Assembly (NCBI GenBank): GCA_021399435.1
Contig: JAJTUP010000096.1
Span: 159,691 to 223,690, forward strand
Source of the DNA: Diaporthe sp. PMI_573
Lineage: Eukaryota > Ascomycota > Sordariomycetes > Diaporthales > Diaporthaceae
Direction: 5' to 3'
Length of the DNA stretch: 64,000 nt
Position numbers and translations under genes: made by a program. This document shows positions 10,664 through 22,653 of this stretch, in pieces (position 1 is the stretch's first letter; each line of letters opens with the position of its first letter). The notes under the pieces are model-generated. The model worked only from the letters and a program-made list of their open reading frames with translations. It searched no databases and was not told the origin of the DNA.

Positions 10664-12548
10664 ATGGAGGAGGTGACCCTCGATTGTATTGTGGCCGAAG
10701 GCGCCCGCCCAGAGGGTCACGATTCGGGTGTGCAGGAGCCGATCGCCCCAGCTGCTCAAAAGCGTGCCGATTGCTTCGTACCGCACCCTCTGAGTGACCC
10801 CCTTCGCCCTACCGCCATCAACACCCTCCCCAGCACTCCTCTGGCCCTATTCGAGAGGTATCTGACGCCAGAAATAGTTGATTCTCTAGTCGATAATACC
10901 CGTCGGCGACGAGAAGACCAATCGCGACCCCTCGCTGGCGAGAAGAAGCACGCTTGTGATCGTGACCCAGAAGCACCGCACTCGCGCTACGGCAACTGGC
11001 CAGGCAGCCACCAGCCCCCCAACGCTTCGGAAATCATGGTATTTCTGGCGTCTATTATTTATATGGGTTTGCACCCAGAAAACCGACTTGAAGATTACTG
11101 GAAGACCGATTCATTGAGGCCATCACACCCAATTCGCCGCTTCTTCTCACGCAATCGCTGGCAAGCAGTTAATTCAAGCTTCGCCACCTTTGACCCTGAC
11201 GACGATGGGTCAACCTCCAAGCCCCGTTGCTTCGAGCGAGTCGAAGCCCTCTCTGAGCACATACAAACAGTCTCTCAAACGTTAATCAACCTCGGCACGA
11301 AGGTCACCATCGATGAGGCTATGGTACGCTTTACGGGCCGCTCGAGAGAAGCCACCACGGTTAAAAGCAAGCCGACACCAAGAGGCTTTCGGGTCTGGGT
11401 TTGCGGGCATAACGGCTATTTCGTCTCCTGGCTATGGCATACTAATAACGTCGGCCCGGTGGGCATACCATACCCCAATGGGCGAGGGGTTGCACGCAAC
11501 GCCCCTGAGGCTGAGCGACAGCTGGCGAAGCTGAATAACACCCAACAAGCAGTAGTGACCCTGCTCAAGAAGCTGCCTCGTGCCCAGTATCACGTTTATC
11601 TCGACAACCTCTTCTCAAGCCCTGGCCTCTTCGCATACCTCCGTACCTACGTTAATTGTGCTGCTACGGGTACGGCCCGCACCCGTAGCGGTATCGACAA
11701 AGCATTTGTGACCCTGAAGAAAGACGATAAGGCACGCGATTACGTGCAATGGAATCAACTCGAAATAGCCCCCTACCCAGGGGGGTTAGTCAACCAATTC
11801 GCCTGGAAAGACAACACCCTAGCGCTCTTTTTCAGCACATACTACACTGGCGACGAAGATTACGTCTGGCGACCTCATCGACGGCCCAAAACCCGCCAAT
11901 CAGAAGCCTTCTGGGGCTCTGATCAGTGTAAAAACGCACCGCTGCCAGCGTTTGCTGACGACTACAACCTCCAGAAGGGGGGTGTGGACCGTGGGGACCA
12001 ATTGCGCTCATACAATGTATGGAAACACCACATCAGATCGAGCCGCCATAGTGCCCTCTTCCTCGAATTCCTTCTCGACGTTATTCTCGTCAACACGTAC
12101 TGGTTGCAAAAGAGATTCAGTGGCCAGTTGCCCTGGCGCTGCTTCGAGAGCCAATCAGAGTGGCGGCAAGCCCTATTCGAAGCCATTATCATCAAGTACG
12201 CCCCTGACGCTGTAGCACGTCAACGAGGCCCCGTGGGTACATCCAAGCCTGGCGTAGCAAATTCGACAGACCCACACACACTCATTTTCAGGGGCAAGAA
12301 GTCCGAGTGCGTTGCTTGCCTAGGGAAAACGCTTCGGGTGCAGGTACCCCCCTAAACGGCGAGTGTTAGGCGAGGTGTCTGCCAACGCAGCCCCGAAGCG
12401 CCGAAAGCAGACGAGGTACGGCTGCGATAGGTGCGAAGTCTCGATCTGTAACAGTGACATCTGCTGGTACAAATTTCACGGTGGGGAGCCCTCAGAAGCG
12501 GAGGTACCCCGTGATGCCAAGGCCCGAAGAGGAAGACAGCCAATCTGA
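10664..12548 (+). mobile_element. piggyBac-family transposase gene (DDE_Tnp_1_7) with a C-terminal frameshift
   Basis: A cut-and-paste transposase. From the first ATG (10664) the open frame runs to 12355 (563 residues). The three catalytic aspartates are in place: D217 in VTIDEAM, D314 in VYLDNLF and D442 in GGVDRGDQ. Family-typical stretches include FLASIIYMG and the VWKHHIRSSRH helix after the third Asp. The C-terminus begins a Cys-rich finger (CVAC) but stops in a run of six C at about 12347-12352. Removing one C joins the frame to GCDRCEVSICNSDICWYKFH, completing a Cys/His finger and giving about 627 residues ending at 12548. It is flanked by the 42-bp inverted repeats. It is either freshly inactivated or carries an assembly error in the homopolymer. 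Confidence 0.9.
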
Positions 12549-12560
12549 AGTGCTTACAAA

Positions 12561-12602
12561 GAGTGTCGATCTTTTGGAGGTGCTACGGCAGCCGAAGGGA
12601 TG
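12561..12602 (-). repeat. Right 42-bp inverted repeat of the piggyBac element
   Basis: Perfect reverse complement of 10418-10459, starting GAGTGTCGATCTTTTGGAGG. It lies just after the Cys-rich C-terminal coding part. Confidence 0.75.
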
Positions 12603-13586
12603 TCGCCATGCTGCTCTCGCAGGCCACCAGGATAGCCTCCAGCCAACGATGCCTGTTCCTGGCCTGCGCCGTGGGCGAGGGGTGTCTGAGCGCCCTGCCA
12701 CGCCCAGCACAGACAGCACACCCGCACATCGATGTCCATCCCAATGTTGAAGCCGAACCTCTGGCACCCTCCTGCGAGCTGCAGCCACGGCAATTATGTT
12801 GTGATTGGTCACCTGTGAGAATTAACCAGACAAAGTGCTGGAACGGTAGGCACTATGTAGGTACCGCGGGATATGCTCCACCTGACCAGGACATCCCGGC
12901 AAGGAGAATTTACTCTGCGTGGCGTCCCACTTACACGCTTAGCTACATGCTGTGGTACTTGTACACCGACATACAGCAGGCCCCACCACCATCACCCAAA
13001 AGCTCTCGAGTTTCCATCTATTGAAACAGCTAATAAATCTCTGGCTGGGCCGTCATCCCCTCCCTCTCACCTACAAGCACCCCTCGCACCATCTCATGAT
13101 AAGCAACGCAAACTTGCTTCACACCATCGTCGTGCTGCTGCCGCATCCGCCCCCGAGCAAGTTTTCTTCGCGGGGCAACCTTGTCCGTCACGGCCAGCAC
13201 CGGACCAGCTGCCCAGTATAATACCGTCTGGACCGCATTTTCAGATGCCCTGGGCTCGCAGTGGCGGACTGACTGCCTCTGTCAGTGTCTCCCTCCGTCG
13301 ATCCTAGAGATTTATATCATCTTGCAGCGACGGGGCCCACAATCTTCCCTTCAACCACGTTCTTTGTGACATCTTGTATCCTTCCCCCCTTCCCTTACTT
13401 GGTACCGACATCTTCGGTTGGCGACTTCGCTTCCTCATACCTGCTCTCGAATCTGGGTCGTACGTATGTCCTGGTCTCCTACTAGTTGAACTGTCAAGCT
13501 TTCGCCCCGCCCTATGGCTCCCCCACCTTCTTCTCTTCTCCTTCAGTTATCTGCATTTTCGTCCCGCGACTATGAGTCTCACTTAG
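12603..13586. other. Intergenic region, possible leader of the membrane-protein gene
   Basis: No gene is recognised. A TTAA at 12822-12825 could be an outer piggyBac target site, but no matching terminus was found on the left side. Confidence 0.35.
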
Positions 13587-14998
13587 CTGCTATCCCGTGA
13601 GGCCGACATTGAAATTATTTGGTCCTGGCCATACCTTCTGTGGCGCCTCAACCACCCTGTCAAGCACATGAGGCTACAATCGTCACAGGCTTTCTACTGC
13701 GTGCGGATTTGGAATGACAAGATCAATGAGAAGTCCAGAACTAACTTGTGTTGTGTAGGACCTTTTCAGGGAGGATTGAAGCTACACATATCCTCATGAG
13801 GTGCTCCCGATCAGTCATAGCTGTCGTGGAAAGTATTTGAGGAATCACAATCAGGGGCTTTCGACCCAAGGAAGCAATCGTTATAAGGCTATCAGGGTCC
13901 TTCCATGAGGAACAGCGCTTGGAACAGCCTCCCATGTCGACCTTTGATCTGCAGCCTTTGTCCCGAGGAGGAGACGACTCGTTGTCGAGCCAAGATCTGC
14001 TGCCCTCTGGCAACTTCGGCGTCCAGCAGAGTGCAACAGTCACCGTCACCTCGATAGTACAGTCCAGCACCGCACCCGCTGCGACTGGGGGGAACACCCC
14101 TGGCCCCAACTCGGGCGTCTCTGGCAATTCTGCAAATGCTACAGCATCGCCCAACATAACGCCCTCACCTGACAATCGGAATGGCCCCGGCTCATCAAAC
14201 GGGAACCGGACAACAGTCATTGTCCTCAGTACAGTTTTGTCGGTCGTCGGTGTCATATTGGTCGTGGGCGCCACCCTCTTATGCCTAAGATGTCGCCGAA
14301 GACGAGCGAAGCTATTCAGACGTGGAATAACACCCATCGACGATGACGAGATCGAAACTTGGAAGAGCAGCCGCCGCGAGAAGGAACTAGGGGACGATGC
14401 AGGCCTGAGTGGATATTGCGACAACAACGGGCATGTCAAGCACGAGTCAGTCAGCTCTACCAGGAAGTCGACCAGCGTGATTGTCTACTCCAATGGTCGC
14501 AGGTCTGAGGAACGTTCGCCTAGGTCGCCCCGCACACAATTTCATTACGGGAAGAGAAGCCTCGATGGACGAAAGATCAGCCTTGACAAAGAATTACCGC
14601 AAACGCCAATACAAGCGAGGGCACCGAATGCCCGCGAAGGTCTCACAGACGATGCAGTTCCTGGGGACGACCCCTTCATTCAGTATCCTAAGCGACAAAC
14701 CTCTCGACTTTCTAAAACGCCACCCCACCATCCTCAACACCCTCGACACGCGCACACACGGACGCGATCGAGCTTCAGCCTGCGCAGCCTCGGCGATCAC
14801 ATAAGGGGTTATGACTCTGAAGTCGAGCTGACCCCGCGGACCTCCCACGACTGCCATGAATATCAGGGAAGGCGCTCTAACGACCGGCATTCTCGCGTAT
14901 TTTCGTCGTCGTCGATACCGCCAAGGTTGTCACTCTCGAATGATTGGCCTGGGTCGCCTCAACTCCGCCAGGACATGATCGGACGAGCCATCGGTTGA
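13587..14998 (+). CDS. Single-pass membrane protein with fungal-conserved cytosolic motif; 5' exon structure uncertain
   Basis: The secure part runs from the ATG at 13934 to 14998 (354 residues): a Ser/Thr/Asn/Pro-rich outer region, a transmembrane helix near residues 95-118 (VIVLSTVLSVVGVILVVGA), a basic stop-transfer CLRCRRRR, and then RGITPIDDDEIETWK, a motif seen in many Pezizomycotina surface proteins. The rest is Ser/Arg-rich and phospho-site-like. A plausible earlier exon begins at 13587 after an ACTTAG acceptor and reads EADIEIIWSWPYLLWRLNHP, like the start of the extracellular domain of such proteins. An ACTAAC branch with a GTAG acceptor ends at 13758. I could not join this to the ATG frame without a stop at 13838, so the 5' half may be broken or wrongly modelled. 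Function unknown, perhaps wall or stress sensing. Confidence 0.6.
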
Positions 14999-15737
14999 AG
15001 GCAAACGCTACCGGACAATTACCCTGGCCAGGCCACGTGTCTCGGCACAAGGGCTGAGTCCGGAGTCGCCCAAATCCATAATGATTCTCGGTGCATCTTG
15101 CAATGCGCACGTATCGAGCGATAAATCCGGAATGAATGACATTGAAAAGCACGGCATTGGATATGTGGTTCTATGTCCTGTCACTCCAAATGCAACCTCG
15201 GTTCGTCATTCATCGTCCGAAAAAAGTGACGTGAAGCGGCTGCCCAAGCTGTTTCAGGAACTGGGACGAAAGTCCGCGCTGGCCTGTCAAGATGGCAGCA
15301 CTGGAGATCCCGGGGTGGTCAGCTTCGGCCGGCAGTGACAGCTCGTCACATCTCATTCGAGTTTCAACACGGCCCTCCCGCTGCCACACTGCCATGTGCC
15401 GTGGGCGCGAACATTGGTTGGCCACCATTATGTGGTCAGACCTAGTTCCTCCCAACCAATCTATCGGACTCTTGCCCCACAGTCGCAACACAGACGGTGG
15501 GCAGAGAGAGCTAGACGAGACATAGCCTAAGCGTTAAGTCTCTCGCCTATATCACCTATTACCAATCCTTCATTCCCTTTCCCTTTTTCAATATACGATG
15601 TCATGACGCATGCTGCGGAGGATATACCCCAAGTTTGAGGCCCATGCGAGGCGCAACAAGAGCTCGGTACCTGTCTACCGGTGTTTGGCAGGCCTCCAGA
15701 CCAACAGGCCTTGTTTCTTTACCACGATGCTTTTATC
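14999..15737. other. Intergenic region before the hAT element
   Basis: No recognised gene. A pyrimidine-rich stretch lies at 15570-15595. Confidence 0.4.
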
Positions 15738-18700
15738 CAGAGACCCAAACAACTCAACGTAATCAACGAGTTGATCAACGAGTTGATCAACGGCCAACTC
15801 AACCAACTCAATGGAGGACTTTATTAGTAAGCTGCCCAACTCAATATTACCTTGAAGTTGGTGGATCTCGTTGATTTCGTTGATATAAAGTGGGTCTACT
15901 AGCCACTGTTAGTGACTGTAACTGCGGACTGGTATAAATCCTAACAGCGACCCCGTAACTAAGGCTATGTGTGGCTTGTACGTGTGGCAGATCACCTAAT
16001 TTCCCTGGCCGCCACCTCCTTTTAGCCTCTGTTCTGCCCTCAATTCTGCTTCTAACTGCCACATCGATTTCAACAGCTACACCGATTGCATTGCGTAACT
16101 AGCTCAGGATGAGTATTTTATCAGATTCTGACGCCATCACTGCTGTTGACGATGATGGAAGTTTTAGGTCGTCTCCAGCGCCTTCTACAACTTTCACGCC
16201 ATTCTCGCCAGCTCGACGTTCTAAGTCCACCTCGCCAGATTCCACCACCAAAGAGCGGCAATATGAAGAATCTCTTTGGCGCCGTTTCCCCGGCTTCACC
16301 TGGTCTCAAAGGGTTAGAGATACTAATTCCTGGGCCTGGAAGTATGGGTACGATATCCAGAAAGGCAACGACAGGAAGTGGGTTTGCAAAATTTGCATCC
16401 GCAAGAACACTCTTAAGCCAAAGACCTTCACATCAACGGGCATCCAAAATACTCTAAACTACCTCTATGACGACCACAGGATTTGTGCGCCTGAAGGGAA
16501 GACAAAATCAGCCTCGCAGCTAAGAGCAGAGGGCCGGAAGGCCAAGGGACAGTCAACCATCGCCGAGTTGATGAAGCTTGATACCAATAAGCCTAGAGAA
16601 CAAGCAATTGCGAATGGCTTCATCAAGAACTTCGACAAGAAGCATTTCCAACGACTTCTAATGGAATGGATCGTGGAGGCCAACCTCTCGTTCGAAACGG
16701 CAGAACACGACAAGCTCAGGAAGATTTTCGCATATCTGAACCCTTGCGTGAAGCTCTGTGACGCCAATCTTTCCGCAACATCTATTCGCAGGAAAATCGT
16801 GGCATCATACGAACAGCACAAGGCGAAGGTTATGGAGGTCCTCCAGAGCTCTCCCGGCCTAATTCACGTCTCTTTTGATGGCTGGAGGTCCGGAAATCGG
16901 CACGCGTTATATGGGATTATGTGCTTCTTCCAAGACGAGAAAAACAAGCCCCGCAAAATCGTCCTTGGAGTACCCGAGGTCTCTACTCGCCATTCTGGCA
17001 CAAATATCGCAGCAGAAGTCCTCGAGATTATCGATTCATATGGTATAAAGAATAAGATCGGGTATTTCACGCTTGATAACGCCGAAAACAACGATTCAGC
17101 AATGGCTGTGATCGGAGGAGAGTTGGGCTTCGATGGACGCAAGCGCAGAGGTCGATGCTTTGGCCACATACTCAACCTCTCTGCCAAAGCATTGCTTTTT
17201 GGCTCCAATCCAGAGGCATTTGAGAATCAGCTCTCCGGCGCAGCAGCGTTATCTGAAACTGAACACGATCTTTGGAGGAGGAGAGGGCCAGTCGGGAAGC
17301 TCCACAACCTCGTTGTTGACATCGACAGATCTGATGTGCTGAGTTACCTTCTTCGAGGTGTTCAGCAGGCTGATATGGACCAATCTATCGATCCGAGAGT
17401 TCGAGCGAGGAAGCCTCTGAACATCGTCGTCGATAACGATACCAGATGGCTGTCCCAGCTCTACATGATCCGCCGCGCGATAAAACTCCGTCCTTACCTC
17501 GATGTGATGATTCTTAAACACAGACAAGCTTGGGAGCAGGAAAATAGGTCGAAAAAGACGGGCCTGGTGAGGAGGTCGGCTGTTCAACCGCGAATTTGCC
17601 TATCCGAAAACCAGCTTTCAGACAAGGACTGGGACGTCCTCGAACACCTCGCCACGATTCTTGGATTCTACGAGGTCACCGTCAAAACCCTTGAGGGAGA
17701 CGGTATTCAACGCAAACGGAAGAGAGGGTGGGTCGGCTCGTACGGAAATATCTGGGATGTCATCCAAGGCTTCGAATTCCTAATGGCAAAACTGGAGGAG
17801 TACAAGGCAGTCGCGGCGGATTATCCTGATCCCGAACACTTCAGGATCAACATCAACCTAGGGTGGCAGAAGCTCAACAAATACTACACAATTCTCGACG
17901 AGACACCAATATATTACGTGGCGTTGGCTCTCCACCCTGCGTATCGATGGTGTTGGTTCGAAGAACACTGGGGAAAACATCCGGATTGGATCGCAACTGC
18001 GAAAGAGATGGTTCAGGAGGTATGGGAGACCGAATATCGCAACCTCGAGGTGGTATTGAGCCCGGGAAATGAGCCCGTTGCTAAACGGCGAAGGAAGTAC
18101 CAAAATGCCTTCGAGGAATACTGCGAACAGTCACGATACGAGCCATCAAGCCGTTTATCGACGCCTACGACTACGCCAGCGAGGATGAGGTCTTCTGCGA
18201 CTCCTGAGTCCCTGAGGGACGAGTACGAGGCGTGGCAACAAAGCTGGGTTCCAACAGACACCCATATTCGAGACCCCAGCGCATATTGGCAGGATAACCG
18301 AGCTCAATATCCCCGCCTCTCTCGAATGGCTCTTGATTTCCTCACGATCCAGCCGATGTCAGCCGAGTGCGAGAGGCTCTTTTCTACCGCAGGTCGATTG
18401 GTGACTCCCCTGCGCAGCCGCCTCGAAGTCGATATAATCGGGATGTGTCTAGTGCTGCGTTCGTGGCTACAAGCCAAGATAATCGACGACCTGGATCCTC
18501 TGTTCGTTCCCACGCAAATCGAGGTCGAGAGCAGCGCCAGAAGCGAGGCGGGCGCAAGAGAGTCAATGGCGTCATTTCTCGGCCGAGCGGGAGAGCTGGC
18601 AGAAGAGGAGAATGGGTGGGAATAACTGGTGGAGCATGTCGCGAATATCTCGTCAATTAGGCCAACTGTGACAGGACAAGAGCACGAACGAGGTCGAGTG

Positions 18701-18960
18701 TGACTTGGGTAAAATGATTGTTTACGAGTAAAGAAAGAGACGCTTAAGGAAAACTCCGACTTAAGCTATTTACACAATATTCATAAAGTGAGCTATTCAT
18801 AAAGTATGAAAGTCACATGATCGTTCCCTCACACCAACTCAACGTCAATCCATTCAACGAAAGCGTTCAGTTGATCAACTCAACGAGAGGTCGGCGATTA
18901 CTAAGCCAATTCACTCAATATAGGTCGTCCGTTGAGTTGGTTGAGTTGTTTGGGTATCTG
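15738..18960 (+). mobile_element. Complete hAT transposon
   Basis: The element runs between CAGAGACCCAAACAACTCAAC at the left and its inverse (CAGATACCCAAACAACTCAAC, one mismatch) at the right. CAGAG-like ends are typical of hAT elements. Both subterminal zones are packed with CAACTCAAC and GTTGATCAACG motifs, probably transposase-binding sites. The flanking octamers CTTTTATC and CTTTCCGA agree in only the first four bases, so the 8-bp target duplication has either decayed or the boundaries are off by a few bases. The internal gene is intact. Confidence 0.85.
16109..18625 (+). CDS. hAT-family transposase (BED finger, RNase H-like core, hAT dimerisation domain)
   Basis: An uninterrupted 838-residue frame that catalyses excision and insertion of the surrounding element. 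A BED-type zinc finger lies near residues 50-125 (CKIC at its centre). The catalytic core starts at VSFDGWRSGNRH and continues through YFTLDNAENND. The C-terminal dimerisation domain holds the signature SAECERLFSTAGRLVTPLRS. No stop or frameshift is present and codon use looks like a normal gene, so this copy could be active and appears unaffected by RIP. The start was chosen as the first ATG of the frame after the subterminal repeats; a leader intron cannot be excluded. Confidence 0.95.
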   Translation: MSILSDSDAITAVDDDGSFRSSPAPSTTFTPFSPARRSKSTSPDSTTKERQYEESLWRRFPGFTWSQRVRDTNSWAWKYGYDIQKGNDRKWVCKICIRKNTLKPKTFTSTGIQNTLNYLYDDHRICAPEGKTKSASQLRAEGRKAKGQSTIAELMKLDTNKPREQAIANGFIKNFDKKHFQRLLMEWIVEANLSFETAEHDKLRKIFAYLNPCVKLCDANLSATSIRRKIVASYEQHKAKVMEVLQSSPGLIHVSFDGWRSGNRHALYGIMCFFQDEKNKPRKIVLGVPEVSTRHSGTNIAAEVLEIIDSYGIKNKIGYFTLDNAENNDSAMAVIGGELGFDGRKRRGRCFGHILNLSAKALLFGSNPEAFENQLSGAAALSETEHDLWRRRGPVGKLHNLVVDIDRSDVLSYLLRGVQQADMDQSIDPRVRARKPLNIVVDNDTRWLSQLYMIRRAIKLRPYLDVMILKHRQAWEQENRSKKTGLVRRSAVQPRICLSENQLSDKDWDVLEHLATILGFYEVTVKTLEGDGIQRKRKRGWVGSYGNIWDVIQGFEFLMAKLEEYKAVAADYPDPEHFRININLGWQKLNKYYTILDETPIYYVALALHPAYRWCWFEEHWGKHPDWIATAKEMVQEVWETEYRNLEVVLSPGNEPVAKRRRKYQNAFEEYCEQSRYEPSSRLSTPTTTPARMRSSATPESLRDEYEAWQQSWVPTDTHIRDPSAYWQDNRAQYPRLSRMALDFLTIQPMSAECERLFSTAGRLVTPLRSRLEVDIIGMCLVLRSWLQAKIIDDLDPLFVPTQIEVESSARSEAGARESMASFLGRAGELAEEENGWE

Positions 18961-19403
18961 CTTTCCGATAAGGATTACAACTTTGGATACGATGTTGTGA
19001 GAGACACTCTCAATATTCTAAGAGAAGCAGAACCAGGCTTCGAGTTGCCAAAGTCCTTCTTTCAGGAACAACCGGGCAGAGGAACATATCCCTGAGCTGT
19101 AGGGTCATATCATGGACGTGGGTGCCCCTGAGATTGGGGCAAGATTGGGGCCTAGTTTGAGAAACGTGACAGAAACAAGCAGCAAGAACGAGTCTCGGGT
19201 CTCAGAAGTCGAAAAACTTCGACGAGCATACCCTTGGATAACAAGCGAATCTGTCACAGGTGAAGATCACTCATCAGATAGATCATGCATCAACGCATCC
19301 AAACGGATGGCTTCGTGGTTGTGATTAACAGGCGTGCCCGTAAGGACATCCCACTGTCTTTATCGAGCTGCCTCCTCATGATCAGATATTCCAGGACAAT
19401 GTG
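18961..19403. other. Intergenic region between the hAT element and the esterase pseudogene
   Basis: No recognised gene or RNA. Confidence 0.4.
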
Positions 19404-21007
19404 TCACAGACACTCGAAAGAGGCCGCATCATTTGGGTCTGAGCCGACAAAGGTAAGCTGACGAGGATATAGGCACAACCCGACTTCTCGAGTAGCATTC
19501 TTATCACCGACAGCCGGTCCTGTAGCGAGTATAGTGTCAGGGGCTGTACCATTCTCAACCCAAGCCCGGAGGGAATCAAAAACGGTGAGGTGAGGGTCGA
19601 GACCCGGCCCAAGACCACAGTGCTCTACTCCTGGCGCAAGGAAGAGTCGGTAGTAGTCCGTGACGTTTGAGTTCAGCTGTGTGACTCGGTCGTAATAGTC
19701 GACCGTTCCATGATAGGTGATGAGTTGGTCGGCCAGGCCGTGCCAGGTTAGTAATTTAGTGCCCGCATTCTTCAAGTCGGTTAAGTCGGGGTTGTCCGTT
19801 CCAATGACGGAGGCATATTGGGCGACAGATGCGCGGTACAGCCGATCATAGTCCTCCCTGCTCAAGCCACTCAGGTCCAGTGACGTGTTCTTGGCTACGA
19901 ACACTTTGAGCCAGTCTTCGGGGATGGGGAAAGGAACGAGAGTGCAATTGTCCACGGAGTCGCACGTCGTATTCAGAAGGCCGGTCAGAGGAGCTTCTTT
20001 GGCCATCCCGTACCACTCAAATTTGCCTTCCACGGAGCTCGGCCCTTTCCACACAGCGTTGACTAGCTCGGCATGCTTCGCTGTGACAACGATGGATCCG
20101 CTTGGCTCAGTGCAGCTGACAGTAGAGTCGATCAAGGAATCCGCGTCGAAATCACATTGGTCTGGAAGAGCAATGACTCCATCCTCGACGCCGTCCAATC
20201 CATCACACGCCTTGATCGCAGCTTCAGTGAAAGCTTCCAGTACGCACGTAGGAGGTCTCGTGTCTGCCAACAGACGTTAGTCCCTACGTCCAGCTGCGAA
20301 CAATGCAGTCACGTACCAAGAAGGTTTGCCATCAGCGGACCCCAGTACTCTTGTACAATGAAGCGCTGCCAATTGATTGCGGGCGCGCTAGCAGAAATCC
20401 CGTCAAATTGTTCAGGGTGCTGCTGGGCCATGATATGTCCCTAGCGACCACCTGTTGAACAGCCATTGAAGTACGAGTACTTCGCAGGCGTGCCGTAATA
20501 GAGCTCTGTAGCTAGCTTTCCCAAGGATGCTCCTTCGTCCAATGTGACCACAGCGAAGTTCCAGAGCAACGGCCAGTTGATGTTGCCTTCGCTAACGAAA
20601 CCCCAATCAGCCACCGGCGCGTCATTATCATGGCCACCGTCTGTGGCTACCGAAGAGTAGCCGCCCGCGACTGCTGTGATCAAGGAGGCCGTGTAGCCGG
20701 TTCCCCAGCCACCGCCGCCGACCATCTGAAAGCGCTCGTTCCAGTCAGTTGCGAGCAGAGGTAGGCCTATTATTGTATTGACTGCGTCATTCTGTCCAGG
20801 ATGTGTGTATTGCACGGTAACCTGGCAGAACTTGCCGCCGGCGGAGGACTCCGATGTGACTGTGGTGTTTTCGACGACATCGAGGGCTAGCACCTCGATA
20901 TTGGGCAAGGTCAGAGAATGAAAAGTTGACGCTTTACAAGCGATGGCAGGCGCATTGGTGACTCCCGATGAGGCTGGCGACAGAGTCGCGAGGAAGGGAG
21001 AAGTCAT
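19404..21007 (-). pseudogene. Tannase/feruloyl esterase family gene with one premature stop
   Basis: Members are secreted serine esterases that release gallate or ferulate from plant material. Exons 21007-20317 and 20263-19404 join across a 53-bp intron (GTACGT...GGCAG) into 517 codons, a normal length. The triad is visible: Ser184 in GCSTGGR, Asp409 in HGLADQLI and His445 in VEHCGLG, plus the calcium-loop stretch DGLDGVEDGVIALP. The frame is closed at codon 189 by TAG (20443-20441), directly after GCSTGGR, where the family has Gln. A single CAG to TAG change explains it, in the CpA context favoured by RIP. Downstream sequence remains gene-like, so the loss is recent or is a sequence error. 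The N-terminus is only weakly signal-peptide-like. Confidence 0.88.
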
Positions 21008-22653
21008 CTCGGTTCAGGAGCCTAACTCAACCAGAGAAGGCAGATAAAAACCAAGGAGTCTGGCCAGGGGCCCAAGAAACTGGATGTCGCTCATCTCCTG
21101 TATATCTAGTGACTAATATACTCCGTACCACCTTCTCTTCGATAGCGGGGAGCTCCAAGGTGCACACATTTCCTCTAGACCCGGAGACAACGCGTGCTGG
21201 CATAATCTCCGACTTGGACACGCTAGAGAATCCTGCGTGGGATGCTCCCGTGTGCTACCTTTTCCGCATGTGAGAAGTGCCACCTAGCCGGTCTGAGACA
21301 TCGATCGGCAATTGTACCCGGCAAGGACTTCACGAGCCTGGCCGTCAGGTCGGCGTTCGCCGTGTACACCGCGTCGTCGTATATATCCACAAGGGGAAAT
21401 GCACGTGTTGTGGATTGAGCGACTGGGGTTCCTGCGGGGTACCCCAGATGCCCCCCCCCCAGGCTTCCCCAGATTTAATCTAAGAAGGTGGGCTACCAAG
21501 ATCTCTTCACACCGCCAAAGTTGCGGAGTCAGGCTAAGTCAAAGATTTAATGGCTGATTTCGCAGTTCAGTTCGTTCTAGGTGTGCTACAAGTTCTGGTA
21601 GGGAAAGTTTAGTGAATAGAATAGAACAACCTTGGGCCTCTCAAACACTGGCCTCTTTGCTGTGGAATGTTCTTTTCCCGCTTCTTACCGGAAAATAACG
21701 CTCAGTGATCTGACGGGAAAGTCGTACTTTGACTAAGTTGGCAGCAATAGGGAAAGCTCTCAGGCCCCAAGCAGCCACAAGCGACGACGTGTGTTCATGT
21801 TGGGCCTGTGATATTTGCCCCGTCAAAAAAAGAAGAACCCCTTAGTGTGTAAAAGGGTAGGGGAGCACGCGGTCTGGTTATGGTGGTGGCTACAGGTCGG
21901 TGAACAGGCCAGCGGTAAAATGAGCGATTGAGAGCCAGATGCCCAACACATCAGGCGGGGAACTCTCTGTTGTTTAAGGAACTTGAAGTGGTAAGGAAGC
22001 AAGTCAAGGAATCATCAGTCTCGACAGGCCCAATGGTTGATCAAGTGAGCCGAGCTGAAGAATAGGATATGCGACGAACCACATTTGTTGCCGTAGCTAG
22101 CGTTCTCTAACTAAAAGCTCTTCATTCGTCAATCTAAGTATTCACTCTAGAATTGCCTCACAATTGATTGTTGTTCCGATCAAGAAAGGATCTTGTGCAG
22201 TGAGACCCATTAATGCCATGACTGATAGCATAGTCCCCATAATGATTCGACCTTTTTTGAACAATATTGTTATCGTCTTACTAAAGTGATGTGTTCAGTC
22301 CCCTTCTGGGGTTATCTTCGATATTCCGTTGTCTGTGTACGATCTATGTCAACAATCGAAACATTATCGCCTGACACCTATCGATGTCTTCGCCCGTGTA
22401 GCAACCATTAGTTCAATTTTCGGTATCAAGAAAGAATTAAACACCGCTTTCGGACTGGTCAAGTTCCATGGCAGTGATGAGATTCCCGCGGTTGGCCTAC
22501 ATAGGGAATCATACCCTAGTCATCCATGGTGACAGAACACAATGGACTCCAACGGTATCACGCGCAATGGTCTACCAGACATAACATAGTACCAATAGGT
22601 ATGACGCGTGAAGAATAACAACTTATGGAACCGGACAGCGAGTGCCGTTGTCC
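21008..22653. other. Intergenic region
   Basis: No recognised gene. A C10 run lies near 21450. The stretch 22100-22320 is AT-rich and featureless. Confidence 0.4.

Noticed and set aside
12822..12825. TTAA as the right piggyBac target site
   Set aside because: The left TTAA at 10188-10191 is not flanked by matching terminal sequence, so the element boundaries are left open.
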